43,042 nt of DNA from NCBI GenBank assembly GCA_012519285.1, contig JAAYQN010000052.1, positions 1 to 43,042 on the forward strand, given 5' to 3'. Both the position numbers and the translations under genes were made by a program. Below are positions 16,755 through 24,143 of the stretch, piece after piece (position 1 is the first letter of the stretch; the number at the start of each line of letters is the position of its first letter). The DNA comes from Clostridiales bacterium. GTDB taxonomy: Bacteria > Bacillota > Clostridia > Christensenellales > HGM11417. The notes beneath the pieces were generated by a model. The model was given only the letters and a program-made list of their open reading frames with translations, had not been told where the DNA came from and did not search any database.

Positions 16755-17453
16755 ATGGAAGATATGTTTTCGAGGACCAGAATGCTTCTCGGACAACAAG
16801 CCATAGAGAGGCTGAAAAAGGCTAAGGTCGCCATTTTTGGACTTGGCGGGGTGGGCTCCTTTGTCGCCGAGGCGCTGTGCCGCGCCGGCGTGGGTAGCTT
16901 TGCGCTCTTTGACAGGGACGTGGTGGCGTTCTCAAACCTGAACAGGCAGCTCGTCGCGCTGCACAGCACCATCGGGAGGTACAAGGCGGAGGTGATGAGG
17001 GAGAGAATGCTCGACATAAACCCCGCCGTCTCGGTAGAGGTATACAACTGCTTTTACCTTCCCAAAAACGCCGACCGGTTTCCCTTGGGCGGCTACGATT
17101 ACGTGGTGGACGCCGTGGACACGGTTACGGCAAAGCTGTGCATAATCGAGAGGGCAAAGGTCGCGGGCGTGTCCGTAATAAGCAGCATGGGCGCGGGCAA
17201 CAAGCTCGACCCCCGCGCCTTTAAGGTGGCGGACATCAAAGAGACCTCGGTGTGCCCCCTCGCAAAGGTGATGAGGAGGGAGCTTAAGGCGAGGGGAATC
17301 GACAGCCTCAAGGTGGTCTATTCCACAGAGCCGCCGAAAAAGCCCCAAACGAGGATGGACGCCAGAAAGCAACCTCCCGGAAGCGTGCCTTTTGTGCCCT
17401 CTGTGTGCGGGCTGATAATAGCCTCGGAAGTGGTGAAGGACCTGATAAGGTGA
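16755..17453 (+). CDS. tcdA: tRNA threonylcarbamoyladenosine dehydratase
   Basis: An E1-like ThiF/MoeB-family enzyme of 232 residues that converts t6A37 in tRNA to cyclic t6A using ATP. The nucleotide-binding glycine motif GLGGVGS is at about residues 31-37 and the ThiF-type N-terminal arginine region MFSRTRMLLG is present. VCPLAKVMRRELKARG and the C-terminal PPGSVPFVPSVCG follow, as in the TcdA/CsdL group. It lacks the MoeB/ThiF zinc cysteine pairs, and no thiS or moaD neighbours occur. GAGGG lies 7-11 bases before the ATG. The sua5 gene of the same t6A pathway is at 36564. Confidence 0.9.
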   Translation: MEDMFSRTRMLLGQQAIERLKKAKVAIFGLGGVGSFVAEALCRAGVGSFALFDRDVVAFSNLNRQLVALHSTIGRYKAEVMRERMLDINPAVSVEVYNCFYLPKNADRFPLGGYDYVVDAVDTVTAKLCIIERAKVAGVSVISSMGAGNKLDPRAFKVADIKETSVCPLAKVMRRELKARGIDSLKVVYSTEPPKKPQTRMDARKQPPGSVPFVPSVCGLIIASEVVKDLIR

Positions 17454-17483
17454 GCTCTGCGCCCTTTATCTGCAAAAAAAGCG

Positions 17484-17515
17484 CAAAAAAATGCCGGCAG
17501 TTTTCTGGCCGGCGC
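17484..17515 (-). terminator. Terminator of tRNA-Arg
   Basis: On the minus strand the hairpin GCCGGCCAG-AAAA-CTGCCGGC (one bulged C) is followed by A and T7, three bases after the tRNA. It may also stop tcdA transcription from the other side, though there is no T-run there. Confidence 0.8.
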
Positions 17516-17517
17516 TG

Positions 17518-17594
17518 TGGTGTTCCCGGCGGGAGTCGAACCCACGGCCTAACGCTTAGGAGGCGTTCGCTCTATCCAACTGAGCTACGGAAAC
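17518..17594 (-). tRNA. tRNA-Arg (anticodon CCT)
   Basis: A 77-nt cloverleaf, acceptor GTTTCCG / CGGGAAC, discriminator A and encoded CCA. The anticodon stem AACGC/GCGTT holds the loop CTCCTAA, anticodon CCT, which reads AGG. AGG is a very common arginine codon in the genes of this window, so this tRNA is likely a major species here. Confidence 0.97.
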
Positions 17595-17621
17595 ACGTCC
17601 GCTTTATACTTGAGCTTATTT

Positions 17622-17650
17622 ATTCTACTAAAAAATAGGGCGGTTGTCAA
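17622..17650 (-). promoter_or_regulatory. Sigma-A promoter of tRNA-Arg
   Basis: Minus strand: TTGACA (17645-17650), a 17-base spacer and TAGAAT (17622-17627). Confidence 0.88.
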
Positions 17651-17754
17651 ACTTTATCAGGGCAAAAATTTTATCGCGGGCAAAATCCCCAAAAGCGCAA
17701 ACAGGGCAAGCGCCGTAAAGCGTTTGCCCTCGTTCTTGCCTTTTTGGAAGATTT

Positions 17755-18012
17755 TTACCTTTTTTTCTTCAAGAGATATTTTCTCCTCGTCGCCTCGCCG
17801 CCGCGCAGGTGCCTTTGTGAGAGGTTGAGCTTGAGAACATTCTTCACACTGGCGTAAAGTTTCCTGTCTATGTCATAGAGCCTCTCCGTGCAGTCCTTGT
17901 GCACGGTGCTCTTGCTTATCTCGAACACTTTGGCCGCTTCCCTCACCGTGCTGCCAGTCTCGATTATATAATTTGACACTTCGATAACCCGCTTGACTAT
18001 GTAATCTTTCAA
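17755..18012 (-). CDS. spoIIID: Sporulation transcriptional regulator SpoIIID
   Basis: A DNA-binding protein of 85 residues that tunes sigma-E- and sigma-K-dependent genes in the mother cell during sporulation. The helix-turn-helix (REAAKVFEISKSTVHKD, about 24-40) and the basic C-terminal box (RHLRGGEAT) match Bacillus SpoIIID closely. I place the start at TTG 18012, which aligns with the Bacillus start (MHDYI / LKDYI) and has GGGGG eight bases upstream; the open frame continues to 18027. A sigma-E-like promoter is at 18044-18072. It is a strong marker of an endospore former. Confidence 0.95.
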   Translation of the reverse strand: MKDYIVKRVIEVSNYIIETGSTVREAAKVFEISKSTVHKDCTERLYDIDRKLYASVKNVLKLNLSQRHLRGGEATRRKYLLKKKR

Positions 18013-18043
18013 GGCCACTTCCCCCAAATCAGTTGTCGGTAAT

Positions 18044-18072
18044 AATATATGGGAGAAAACGCGCCTTTATGA
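18044..18072 (-). promoter_or_regulatory. Candidate sigma-E promoter of spoIIID
   Basis: Minus strand: TCATAAA (18066-18072), 14 bases, then CATATATT (18044-18051), resembling the sigma-E pattern (ATA-rich -35, 14-15 bases, CATAnnnT). It lies about 32 bases before the TTG start. spoIIID is a known sigma-E target in Bacillus. Confidence 0.5.
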
Positions 18073-18093
18073 TATTTTTTGCCCTAAAACGAC

Positions 18094-18119
18094 AAAAAAA
18101 CCGCCCCAGCTACAGGGCG
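18094..18119 (-). terminator. Terminator-like hairpin flanking the decayed insertion sequence
   Basis: On the minus strand CGCCC-(8 bases)-GGGCG is followed by G and T7. No intact minus-strand gene lies just upstream of it. It immediately borders the insertion-sequence remnant, as the hairpin at 128-152 borders the left-edge copy. Confidence 0.7.
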
Positions 18120-18122
18120 ATT

Positions 18123-18361
18123 TCAGTCTGTAGAAAAACTTCTTTAAATTGTAGATTTTAAAGGGGTTTAATGGTATAATAAAGGAAAAAGGTGTAGGGG
18201 TAGGGAAAATGCTAACGGAAAAGGATAGAGAAGCGGAAGCAGTTAAGAGTAATATCAATAGAGGACTTGGTTTCAGAGGACCATTTATTGCGTAAGGCCT
18301 ATGGGCGCGAGAAAAGAAAACCCGACATCCTTTCACTAAACCGCCTTTTTCTACGCTCTGA
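18123..18361 (+). mobile_element. Internally deleted insertion-sequence remnant (MITE-like, about 239 bp)
   Basis: Terminal repeats TCAGTCTGTAGAAAAAC (18123-18139) and CTTTTTCTACGCTCTGA (18345-18361) are inverted copies matching at 13 of 17 positions. Inside are the same hairpin region, extended -10 box (18172-18181) and start codon as in the element at 1-127. The transposase start is followed, after a frameshift, by an IS1182/DUF772-type N-terminal motif (IEDLVSEDHLLRK) and then directly by what looks like the 3' end of the gene and the right terminal repeat. The catalytic core is therefore deleted. No target duplication is obvious. Confidence 0.75.
18209..18339 (+). pseudogene. Transposase remnant (N-terminus frameshifted and fused to the last codons)
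   Basis: ATG 18209 with GGGTAGGG upstream opens MLTEKDREAEAVKSN. The reading then continues in the +1 frame as ISIEDLVSEDHLLRK, the conserved N-terminal segment of IS1182/IS5-type transposases. The DDE core is absent; a third frame reads MGARKENPTSFH and stops at 18337-18339, just before the right terminal repeat, which fits the natural C-terminus. The unshifted frame stops at 18295 after 28 codons. Confidence 0.65.
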
Positions 18362-18428
18362 TTAATATAAAAATATTTTCCGAATAATATAGCCAATTTT
18401 GTTGAATAATATAAAATATGAGTATGTA

Positions 18429-18458
18429 TTTTCATAAATAAATAAATATTAATATAAT
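18429..18458 (+). promoter_or_regulatory. Possible sigma-A promoter of the small membrane protein gene
   Basis: TTTTCA (18429-18434), an 18-base spacer and TATAAT (18453-18458) lie just upstream of a strong AGGAGG. The surrounding 18362-18470 is very AT-rich and holds nothing else I recognise. Confidence 0.4.
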
Positions 18459-18478
18459 AGAATTAGGAGGATAATGAG

Positions 18479-18787
18479 ATGAAAATCGGCAAAAATTTGT
18501 CAAAGGTGCTCGACGTGTTGGGCGAAATCCTCGCGGTGCTCACCATAGCGTTCGCGGCTTTTCTGTACTTAGACGGGACGTTAAATTTCCTCACGGATGA
18601 CAACCTGGTAAGCCTTTTGTGGACGATCCGCGAGTACATGATACTTGGCACCATAATCATAGTGGGCCTGGAGTTTGCGGTAAAGCGCAGCTTCGCCTTC
18701 TTCGTGATCTTCGTGGTGCTCGCCGCCGTGGCGGTAATATTCAGCTTCTTCCCCGACGCCATTCCGCCTTTCTTGGCGCAGAGCTAA
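18479..18787 (+). CDS. Hypothetical small membrane protein (102 residues)
   Basis: I do not recognise the family. The protein has a short basic start (MKIGKNLSKVL) and about three hydrophobic segments (residues 12-32, 53-68 and 70-95). It ends PDAIPPFLAQS, with no obvious signal peptide or catalytic residue. TAGGAGG eight bases before the ATG is an excellent ribosome binding site, and a terminator follows at 18798, so it is a single-gene transcript. It lies between the insertion-sequence remnant and the DUF368 transporter gene; a functional tie to the latter is only positional. Confidence 0.75.
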   Translation: MKIGKNLSKVLDVLGEILAVLTIAFAAFLYLDGTLNFLTDDNLVSLLWTIREYMILGTIIIVGLEFAVKRSFAFFVIFVVLAAVAVIFSFFPDAIPPFLAQS

Positions 18788-18797
18788 AGCCAAAGTT

Positions 18798-18828
18798 AAA
18801 GGGCCTCTTGGGAAAGAGGCCTTTTTTC
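18798..18828 (+). terminator. Terminator of the small membrane protein gene
   Basis: The stem GGCCTCTT / AAGAGGCC with loop GGGA is followed by T6. Confidence 0.95.
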
Positions 18829-18861
18829 TTTGCATATTTCCTTTTTCTCGGGCATACTTTC

Positions 18862-18870
18862 TGGTATAAT
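18862..18870 (+). promoter_or_regulatory. Extended -10 promoter of the DUF368 transporter gene
   Basis: TGGTATAAT lies 30 bases before the start codon, giving a leader of roughly 24 bases. No clear -35 box is present. Confidence 0.6.
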
Positions 18871-18900
18871 GTTGTAAATAACTTTGGATGCGAGCTGAAC

Positions 18901-19743
18901 ATGAGCCATTTTTTCAATTTCTTAAAAGGTATAATCGTAGGCATTGCATTAGTGCTAGGCATGAGCGGCGGCACGATGGCTATTATCCTCGGCATTTACG
19001 ACAAGATTATAAACGCCGTCGGCAAGTTTTTCAAAAACATAAGGGAAAACTTGCTGTTCCTGCTCTTTATGGGGCTTGGGGCAGGGGCGGGGATATTGCT
19101 CTTTAGCAACATAGTTACCTTTGCGCTGGAACACGCCAGGCACGCCACCATCTTTCTGTTTTTGGGCATAATCGCGGGAGGCTTTCCGCCGCTGCTCGAC
19201 AAGGCGGGCATAAGGGTTTCGGGCGAGGAGGATGGCGGTATAAAGGCAAAGGACGTCGCATTGTTCCTGCTCGGCGCCGCCATCGTGATGGCGATGTCCT
19301 CTTCAAAGACCGCGGTGATTGACCTCGCCTCCAGCGAAGGCATCGTCAACATGGTGTTTATGCTTTTTGCGGGGTTTGTCTCGGCGATTGCGCTGGTGCT
19401 GCCTGGAATCAGCGGCTCATTTTTCCTTCTTACCATAGGCCTTTACGATATCACGATGGAGGCGATAAACGAGCTTAATTTTTCCTACCTGATACCCTTT
19501 GCCGCAGGGATTGCCCTCGGAACCATACTCACCGTCAAGGCAGTGGAAAACCTGCTCCGGAAATACCCCAGGGGGACTTATTCAATCATCCTCGGCTTTG
19601 TGATAGGTTCCATGATACAGATATTCATGGAAAACATTCCATCGGGGTGGGAAATACTCTTTTCCGTCCTCGCCGCTGCAGCGGGAGTGCTCATCACCCT
19701 GGGAGTGCAGAGGCTTTGCAGAAAGCTGAATATTGAGGAATAG
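18901..19743 (+). CDS. DUF368 family protein, probable undecaprenyl-phosphate translocase (PopT-like)
   Basis: A 280-residue polytopic membrane protein with the two DUF368 repeats: GIVVGIA-type start with LGMSGGTMAIILGIYD, and IALVLPGISGSFFLLTIGLYD in the second half. DUF368 proteins such as PopT return undecaprenyl phosphate from the outer to the inner leaflet for reuse. About eight hydrophobic segments are visible. The start is ATG 18901; no strong ribosome binding site precedes it (GAGC only) and upstream codons in frame are not conserved-looking. uppP in this window acts one step earlier in the same lipid-carrier cycle. Confidence 0.88.
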   Translation: MSHFFNFLKGIIVGIALVLGMSGGTMAIILGIYDKIINAVGKFFKNIRENLLFLLFMGLGAGAGILLFSNIVTFALEHARHATIFLFLGIIAGGFPPLLDKAGIRVSGEEDGGIKAKDVALFLLGAAIVMAMSSSKTAVIDLASSEGIVNMVFMLFAGFVSAIALVLPGISGSFFLLTIGLYDITMEAINELNFSYLIPFAAGIALGTILTVKAVENLLRKYPRGTYSIILGFVIGSMIQIFMENIPSGWEILFSVLAAAAGVLITLGVQRLCRKLNIEE

Positions 19744-19768
19744 GAAAATCAGGCTTGCTTTGCAGGCG

Positions 19769-19798
19769 AAAAGGGACTATTGAGGCCCCTTTTTTTTT
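19769..19798. terminator. Terminator after the DUF368 gene
   Basis: The stem AAAAGGG / CCCTTTT with an 11-base loop is followed by T8 on the plus strand. It also lies just beyond the convergent hypothetical gene. Confidence 0.75.
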
Positions 19799-19803
19799 GC
19801 CTT

Positions 19804-20646
19804 TTAAAAGAGCCTGTATATAAACAGCCCGGCGATAAAGGAGAGCAAGTTGGCGAGGAAGGAAAAGGCGATGGGATGGGAATTTTTGTCGGGATTAATC
19901 TTTTTGAAAAAGATGGAATAAACGGTGGCTTCCGCGATAAACACGATGATTTCAAGGGCGGGTAAAAAGAATATCGAGGAGAGCGCGCCGTGAAAGTAGG
20001 TGGAAAGCACCACTGCGGCGCTAAGGAAAGTTTGGGTGCCAAGGTTGGTAAATCCGATGACTTTAAGATATTCTTTTTTATTGTACTTTAAAAGCAGCGC
20101 CAGGCCAATCTCAATAGCGAGAGTAACGGCGACTCTCATCAAAAACTCCAACGCCTCGTTCAGGTAATCGTAGTTTTTTACTACCTGCCCCTCCTCGATT
20201 GCTATCGCCCCCGAGGATACCTCCACCTTGAAGTAGCTGTCAAAGGCGTACCTTTCGTAAGAGGACTTGCTGGCCAAAAACCTGTCCTCATCGGGGAAGT
20301 ACAGCAGTATCTTGAACTCTTGGGGCGGGTGATACGTCCACTCGAATATGTCGTTTTCCTCGCAAAGCTTATAGTAATTTAGAAAATAAAACCCGTCGGG
20401 GTCCTGATACTGCCTGAACTTTTGGGCTATCTCCTCGCTCACGTCGCCATAGGGCTCGCCGTCTACCGACCACGGCCCCGTAGAACTGGTTTTCGAGAGC
20501 AGTGTCACATAATAGCTCTTTCCCTCAAGCCCATAAAAGCTTATTGTCACCGAAGGCTTTGGACCCATGTCCGCGTAAGCGTTTATCCCGGGATAGGCTA
20601 ACACCATAAAAACCGCGATGAAAACCAATAACCATTTTTTCTTCAT
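19804..20646 (-). CDS. Hypothetical secreted/membrane protein with N-terminal ADMGPKPS motif
   Basis: A 280-residue protein with a clear signal peptide (basic MKKKW, hydrophobic core, cleavage likely near AYA-DMG). The mature N-terminus reads DMGPKPSVTISF, then an extracellular beta-rich domain (about 26-165, with STGPWS and many Tyr/Phe) is followed by about four membrane helices in the C-terminal half. I have seen the DMGPKPS opening in uncharacterised clostridial proteins, but no function is known to me. It has its own ribosome binding site (GGAG) and stands alone between recR and the DUF368 gene. The 239 bases to its right are AT-rich with no gene. Confidence 0.75.
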   Translation of the reverse strand: MKKKWLLVFIAVFMVLAYPGINAYADMGPKPSVTISFYGLEGKSYYVTLLSKTSSTGPWSVDGEPYGDVSEEIAQKFRQYQDPDGFYFLNYYKLCEENDIFEWTYHPPQEFKILLYFPDEDRFLASKSSYERYAFDSYFKVEVSSGAIAIEEGQVVKNYDYLNEALEFLMRVAVTLAIEIGLALLLKYNKKEYLKVIGFTNLGTQTFLSAAVVLSTYFHGALSSIFFLPALEIIVFIAEATVYSIFFKKINPDKNSHPIAFSFLANLLSFIAGLFIYRLF

Positions 20647-20885
20647 GACTTAACTCCAAAAGCTTACTTGTCTTGCTATTACAACATTTTACACGACGTT
20701 TTTGTCCGAAAAAATTGCAGTGCCTACTAATCGCTATCGAAAGGAAAAGATAAGGAAATTGATTAAAGGAAAATGGCAAAAAAATATTATGGATAGCAAC
20801 TTTGAAATATATAGGAAAAAATTCTCTATAATTGAATAAAATAGACTTACTTAAAGAAATAGATAATTAGGATAATTATTTAATC

Positions 20886-21479
20886 TCAATCCATGCTCTT
20901 CCTATCTTCAATCGCCTTTGAGAGCGTCACTTCATCCGCGTACTCTATGTCGGCGCCGATGGGCATACCCTGCGCTATGCGGGTGACCTTTACCCCCAGG
21001 CCCTTCAGCAGGCGGGCGATGTACATGGCGGTGGCGTCCCCCTCGGCGTCGGTGTTGGTGGCCATTATCACTTCCCTCACGCCGCCCTTTTCAATCCTCT
21101 TTAAAAGTTCCCTTATCCTGATGTCGTCGGGGCCCTTGCCCTCGAGGGGATTGATGGTGCCGTGCAGCACGTGGTACACGCCCTTGTAGCTTCTCACCTT
21201 CTCGAGCGCCAACACGTCTTTGGGTTCCTTAACTACGCAAATAATAGTCTTGTCCCTGGTGCGGCAGATGACGCACGGGTCGGCGTCTGTGAAATTGCCG
21301 CACTTGGAGCAGTAGCGCACCTTTCCCCGGGCTTCCCTTATGGCCTCGACGAGGGCGAGCGCCTCCTCTTGCCCCATGTTTATTATGGAATAGGCATACC
21401 TCTGCGCGGTCTTGGGCCCCACGCCGGGAAGCTTTGTCAGAGCGCTTATCAGTTTGGCGATGGGTTCTATAAAGCTCAT
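20886..21479 (-). CDS. recR: Recombination protein RecR
   Basis: A 197-residue recombination mediator acting with RecF and RecO in loading RecA at gaps. It has the N-terminal helix-hairpin-helix [14 protein letters not shown], a four-cysteine zinc finger ([17 protein letters not shown], about 57-73) and a Toprim domain ([12 protein letters not shown] through [15 protein letters not shown]). Length is standard. It is the last gene of the mrnC-to-recR run and follows ebfC by 68 bases, the normal dnaX-ebfC-recR order. Confidence 0.98.
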   Translation of the reverse strand: MSFIEPIAKLISALTKLPGVGPKTAQRYAYSIINMGQEEALALVEAIREARGKVRYCSKCGNFTDADPCVICRTRDKTIICVVKEPKDVLALEKVRSYKGVYHVLHGTINPLEGKGPDDIRIRELLKRIEKGGVREVIMATNTDAEGDATAMYIARLLKGLGVKVTRIAQGMPIGADIEYADEVTLSKAIEDRKSMD

Positions 21480-21547
21480 CTTTAAGATTTTTCCTTTTCC
21501 TTTAAAATCTTTTGGGGAAATTGCTTGCGGCGCGAAAAATCGCCCCT

Positions 21548-21883
21548 TTACAGCCCCAGGTTGCCCAAAGGGCCCAGCTTTTCTTCCCTCAGCTCATCCG
21601 CCTTGGAATAGGCGTCGCTCATCGCCGCCATTATGAGGTCCTCGAGCATCTCGGTATCCTCAGGGTCGCATACTTTCGGGTCAATCTTTATGGCCTTTAG
21701 CACCTTGTTTCCGTCAATGGAGACCTTGACCATGTCGCCGCCCGCGCTGCCCTCGAGCTGGGCTTGCTCTATCTCTTGCTGCGCCTCGAGCATCTTCTGC
21801 TGCATTGCCTGCGCCTGCTTCATGAGCTGCTGCAAGTTGCCGCCGCCGGAAAAGCCTCCGAAGCCGCCGAACCTGTTCTTCAT
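21548..21883 (-). CDS. YbaB/EbfC family nucleoid-associated protein
   Basis: A small DNA-binding protein of 111 residues. It has a Gly/Phe-rich start ([11 protein letters not shown]), a helical Gln-rich segment ([19 protein letters not shown]) and the conserved core [11 protein letters not shown]...IDPKV. It lies 14 bases after dnaX, as in most bacteria. Exact cellular role is not settled in the family. Confidence 0.95.
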   Translation of the reverse strand: MKNRFGGFGGFSGGGNLQQLMKQAQAMQQKMLEAQQEIEQAQLEGSAGGDMVKVSIDGNKVLKAIKIDPKVCDPEDTEMLEDLIMAAMSDAYSKADELREEKLGPLGNLGL

Positions 21884-21897
21884 ACAAACCTCCGCCT

Positions 21898-23568
21898 TTA
21901 TTCTTGGATTATGAGCTTATCCTGAGACAGCTCCCTGAGTTTTTCTATGTCCCTGGAAGTATCCTTTGCCGCGCTGCGCACTATAATATTATATTCCCTG
22001 CCCTGATTGACGATGCCCTTTATTCTGTCCATATTCTTGGGCTTTTTTATTATCTCCAGCGCCATCTCGTTTGAGCCGCATATGATAAAGTCGTTGCCGG
22101 AGATTTCGGCGGAGAGCCCCGAGCACAGCGTGTACAGCAGGCCAGCGCCCTCCTGCCGCAGCGCCCTCACCACGCCGCCCCAGATGGCGGCGGCGCTCTC
22201 GGTCTGCGCCTTCTCCTTTTCTTCTTTCTCTTGCTCGGCTTTGGGTTGCGTCGCCCCGGCCGCCGCGCCGTCCCGCTCTATGCCGCCCCCCTCCTTTTTC
22301 TCTTCAGGAGGCTGCGTAAAATCTTCTCTTTTCCCGCCGCTTTCCTCTCTCTTTGGCTCGCCTACCGCCGCTTGCCCTTGGGACTTTGGCTGAAGCCTTA
22401 TCCCTTCTTCCTTGAGCTTTTCAATCTCCTTCTCGAGCGCCGCCATCCTCGCATCAAGCCTCTCGGGAGAGTTGTCGAACGCGGGGACGGATGCCTTCAG
22501 CGCGGCCGCCTCGAATACCACGCGGGGATGGAGGCTGTATTTCAGCTCAGTCTCGATGGCTGAGAATATCTCTATGCACCTGAGCAGCGCACTTATATCC
22601 GCCTTTTGGGCGCTTTGGGCCAGAACGTCCAGCGTCTCCCTCGTATAGTCGAGGATGGCTTCCGGCCGCTCGCAGCTCTTTACCACCACGAGGTTCCTCA
22701 TAAACCCCAGAAGGTCCCTGTTAAGTACCGATATGCTCTTTCCCGCCTGCACGAGCTCCTCGATGCAGGACAGCACCTCCCCCACATCCCCCTCGAATAT
22801 GCGGCAGGCGAGCTGGGCGAGCTTTCCCCTGTCGGTCGCCGACAGTATCTCCAGCACGTCGCTGTACCTGAGCACGCCTCCTTCGCCGTACGAGGCGCAG
22901 GTGTCGGCGATGGAGAGCGCGTCCCTCACGCTTCCCTCTCCGAACCTCGCTATTTCGGCCACGGCGTCGTCCTCGTACTTTACGCCGATTTCGTCGAAAA
23001 TCTTTCTTATGAGCGCGGCGATCTGCTGCGATGGGATGAGCTTGAAGTCAAACCTCATGCACCTGGAAAGTATGGTGGGAGGGAGCCTGTGCACTTCTGT
23101 GGTGGCGAGGATGAATATGCAGTGGGCGGGAGGCTCTTCGAGCGTCTTTAGGAGCGCGTTGAAAGCGGCGCCCGATAGCATGTGCACCTCGTCAATGATG
23201 TACACCTTATACCTTCCAACCACGGGCGGGTACTGCGCCTTCTCGATTATGTCGCGCACGTCGTCCACGCTGTTGTTTGAGGCAGCGTCGAGCTCGAACA
23301 CGTCGAGGCCCTTCTCAAGCGAGGAAAGGCAAGCTTCGCATCCATTGCAGGGAGAGCCGCTCTCTTTCAGATTTTGGCAGCTTACCGCCCTCGCGAAGAT
23401 CTTGGCGAGCGAGGTCTTGCCCGTGCCGCGCGTGCCGCAGAACAGGTAGGCGTGGCCGACCTTGCCGCTTTTTGCCTGCGAGGAGAGAATCCTCACGATA
23501 TGGTCCTGCCCTATCACCGATTCAAAGTCGGCGGGACGGTATTTACGGTAAAGCGCGAGATGCCTCAT
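21898..23568 (-). CDS. dnaX: DNA polymerase III subunit gamma/tau
   Basis: The clamp-loader ATPase, 556 residues. The Walker A GTRGTGKTS is at about 45-53, a zinc-binding cysteine set (C64, then CNGCEAC) follows, then IIDEVHML, the sensor LATTEVHRLPPTILSRC and domain III. After residue ~380 the protein becomes Glu/Lys/Gly-rich and low in complexity (PPEEKKEGGGIE), the usual linker of tau, and ends in a short folded domain. The gene overlaps sigH by 4 bases (ATGA). Confidence 0.97.
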   Translation of the reverse strand: MRHLALYRKYRPADFESVIGQDHIVRILSSQAKSGKVGHAYLFCGTRGTGKTSLAKIFARAVSCQNLKESGSPCNGCEACLSSLEKGLDVFELDAASNNSVDDVRDIIEKAQYPPVVGRYKVYIIDEVHMLSGAAFNALLKTLEEPPAHCIFILATTEVHRLPPTILSRCMRFDFKLIPSQQIAALIRKIFDEIGVKYEDDAVAEIARFGEGSVRDALSIADTCASYGEGGVLRYSDVLEILSATDRGKLAQLACRIFEGDVGEVLSCIEELVQAGKSISVLNRDLLGFMRNLVVVKSCERPEAILDYTRETLDVLAQSAQKADISALLRCIEIFSAIETELKYSLHPRVVFEAAALKASVPAFDNSPERLDARMAALEKEIEKLKEEGIRLQPKSQGQAAVGEPKREESGGKREDFTQPPEEKKEGGGIERDGAAAGATQPKAEQEKEEKEKAQTESAAAIWGGVVRALRQEGAGLLYTLCSGLSAEISGNDFIICGSNEMALEIIKKPKNMDRIKGIVNQGREYNIIVRSAAKDTSRDIEKLRELSQDKLIIQE

Positions 23569-24143
23569 TTTTGCGACAGCTTCCTCTTTATTCTCTGAAG
23601 GGCGTTGTCTATGGTCTTTTTGGAAATCAAGAGTTCCTTGGATATCTGTTCGTAAGACAAGCCCTGAATGTACTTATATAAGACCCTCTTCTCAAGGCTT
23701 GAGAGCCTGGCGTTTATGCTGGCTGAAAGGTCGTCGGCGTCCTCTTTATCGATCACTATCTGCTCGGGGGAAAGCTCGCTCGCTCCGAGCACGTCTTTGA
23801 GCTCCAACTCGTCGTTTAAGTTCTGGTAAAAGGATATGTAGCTGTTTAAGGGGATGTGCTTGTGTCTGTTGGAGGACTTGAGCGCGGAAGCGAGCTGGCG
23901 GGAGACGCACAGGTTGGCGAAGGTCTTAAATTGGGAACTCTTGCCGGGCTGGTAATCCCTTATCGCCTTAAACAGGCCTATCATGCCCTCCTGCGCAAGG
24001 TCCTCCTGCTCACCGCCCATTAAAAAGTAACACCTCGCCTTGGAGCGCACCTTGTCCTTGTATCGGTAGATGAGCTCGTCGAGGCAGGCGGTGTCGCCTT
24101 CCCTGTACCTTTTGATAAGTTCCTCGTCGCTAAGCTCTCTCAA
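23565..24143 (-). CDS. sigH: RNA polymerase sporulation sigma factor SigH
   Basis: A sigma-70-family factor of 192 residues for early sporulation and stationary-phase genes. Region 2 contains DLAQEGMIGLFKAIRDYQPGK and the following FKTFANLCVSRQL; region 4 contains SLEKRVLYKYIQGLSYEQIS and a helix-turn-helix ending LQRIKRKL. It is slightly shorter than Bacillus SigH (218). It sits directly after rlmB, as in Bacillus, but is translationally coupled to both rlmB and dnaX (4-base overlaps on each side), which would tie its expression to replication genes. Confidence 0.92.
   Translation of the reverse strand: MRELSDEELIKRYREGDTACLDELIYRYKDKVRSKARCYFLMGGEQEDLAQEGMIGLFKAIRDYQPGKSSQFKTFANLCVSRQLASALKSSNRHKHIPLNSYISFYQNLNDELELKDVLGASELSPEQIVIDKEDADDLSASINARLSSLEKRVLYKYIQGLSYEQISKELLISKKTIDNALQRIKRKLSQK

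Noticed and set aside
17640-17754. Coding-like stretch 3' of spoIIID on the minus strand, reading KGKNEGKRFTALALFALLG with a hydrophobic end
   Set aside because: It has no start codon or ribosome binding site in frame, and it overlaps a likely 3' hairpin (GGGCAAACGC/GCGCTTGCCC). Left as unexplained sequence.
18067-18435. Minus-strand open frame of 122 codons between spoIIID and the small membrane gene
   Set aside because: It runs through the insertion-sequence remnant and a terminator hairpin, has no ribosome binding site, and its composition does not look like protein.
22150-22420. Possible programmed frameshift in dnaX at GAG-AAA-AAG near the Glu/Lys-rich linker
   Set aside because: The heptamer is not the full A-AAA-AAG and no clear stimulatory stem follows; the single full-length reading is sufficient.
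21884-23570. SRP RNA (scRNA) gene next to dnaX as in Bacillus
   Set aside because: sigH directly overlaps dnaX, leaving no space, and no SRP Alu or S-domain sequence was seen.
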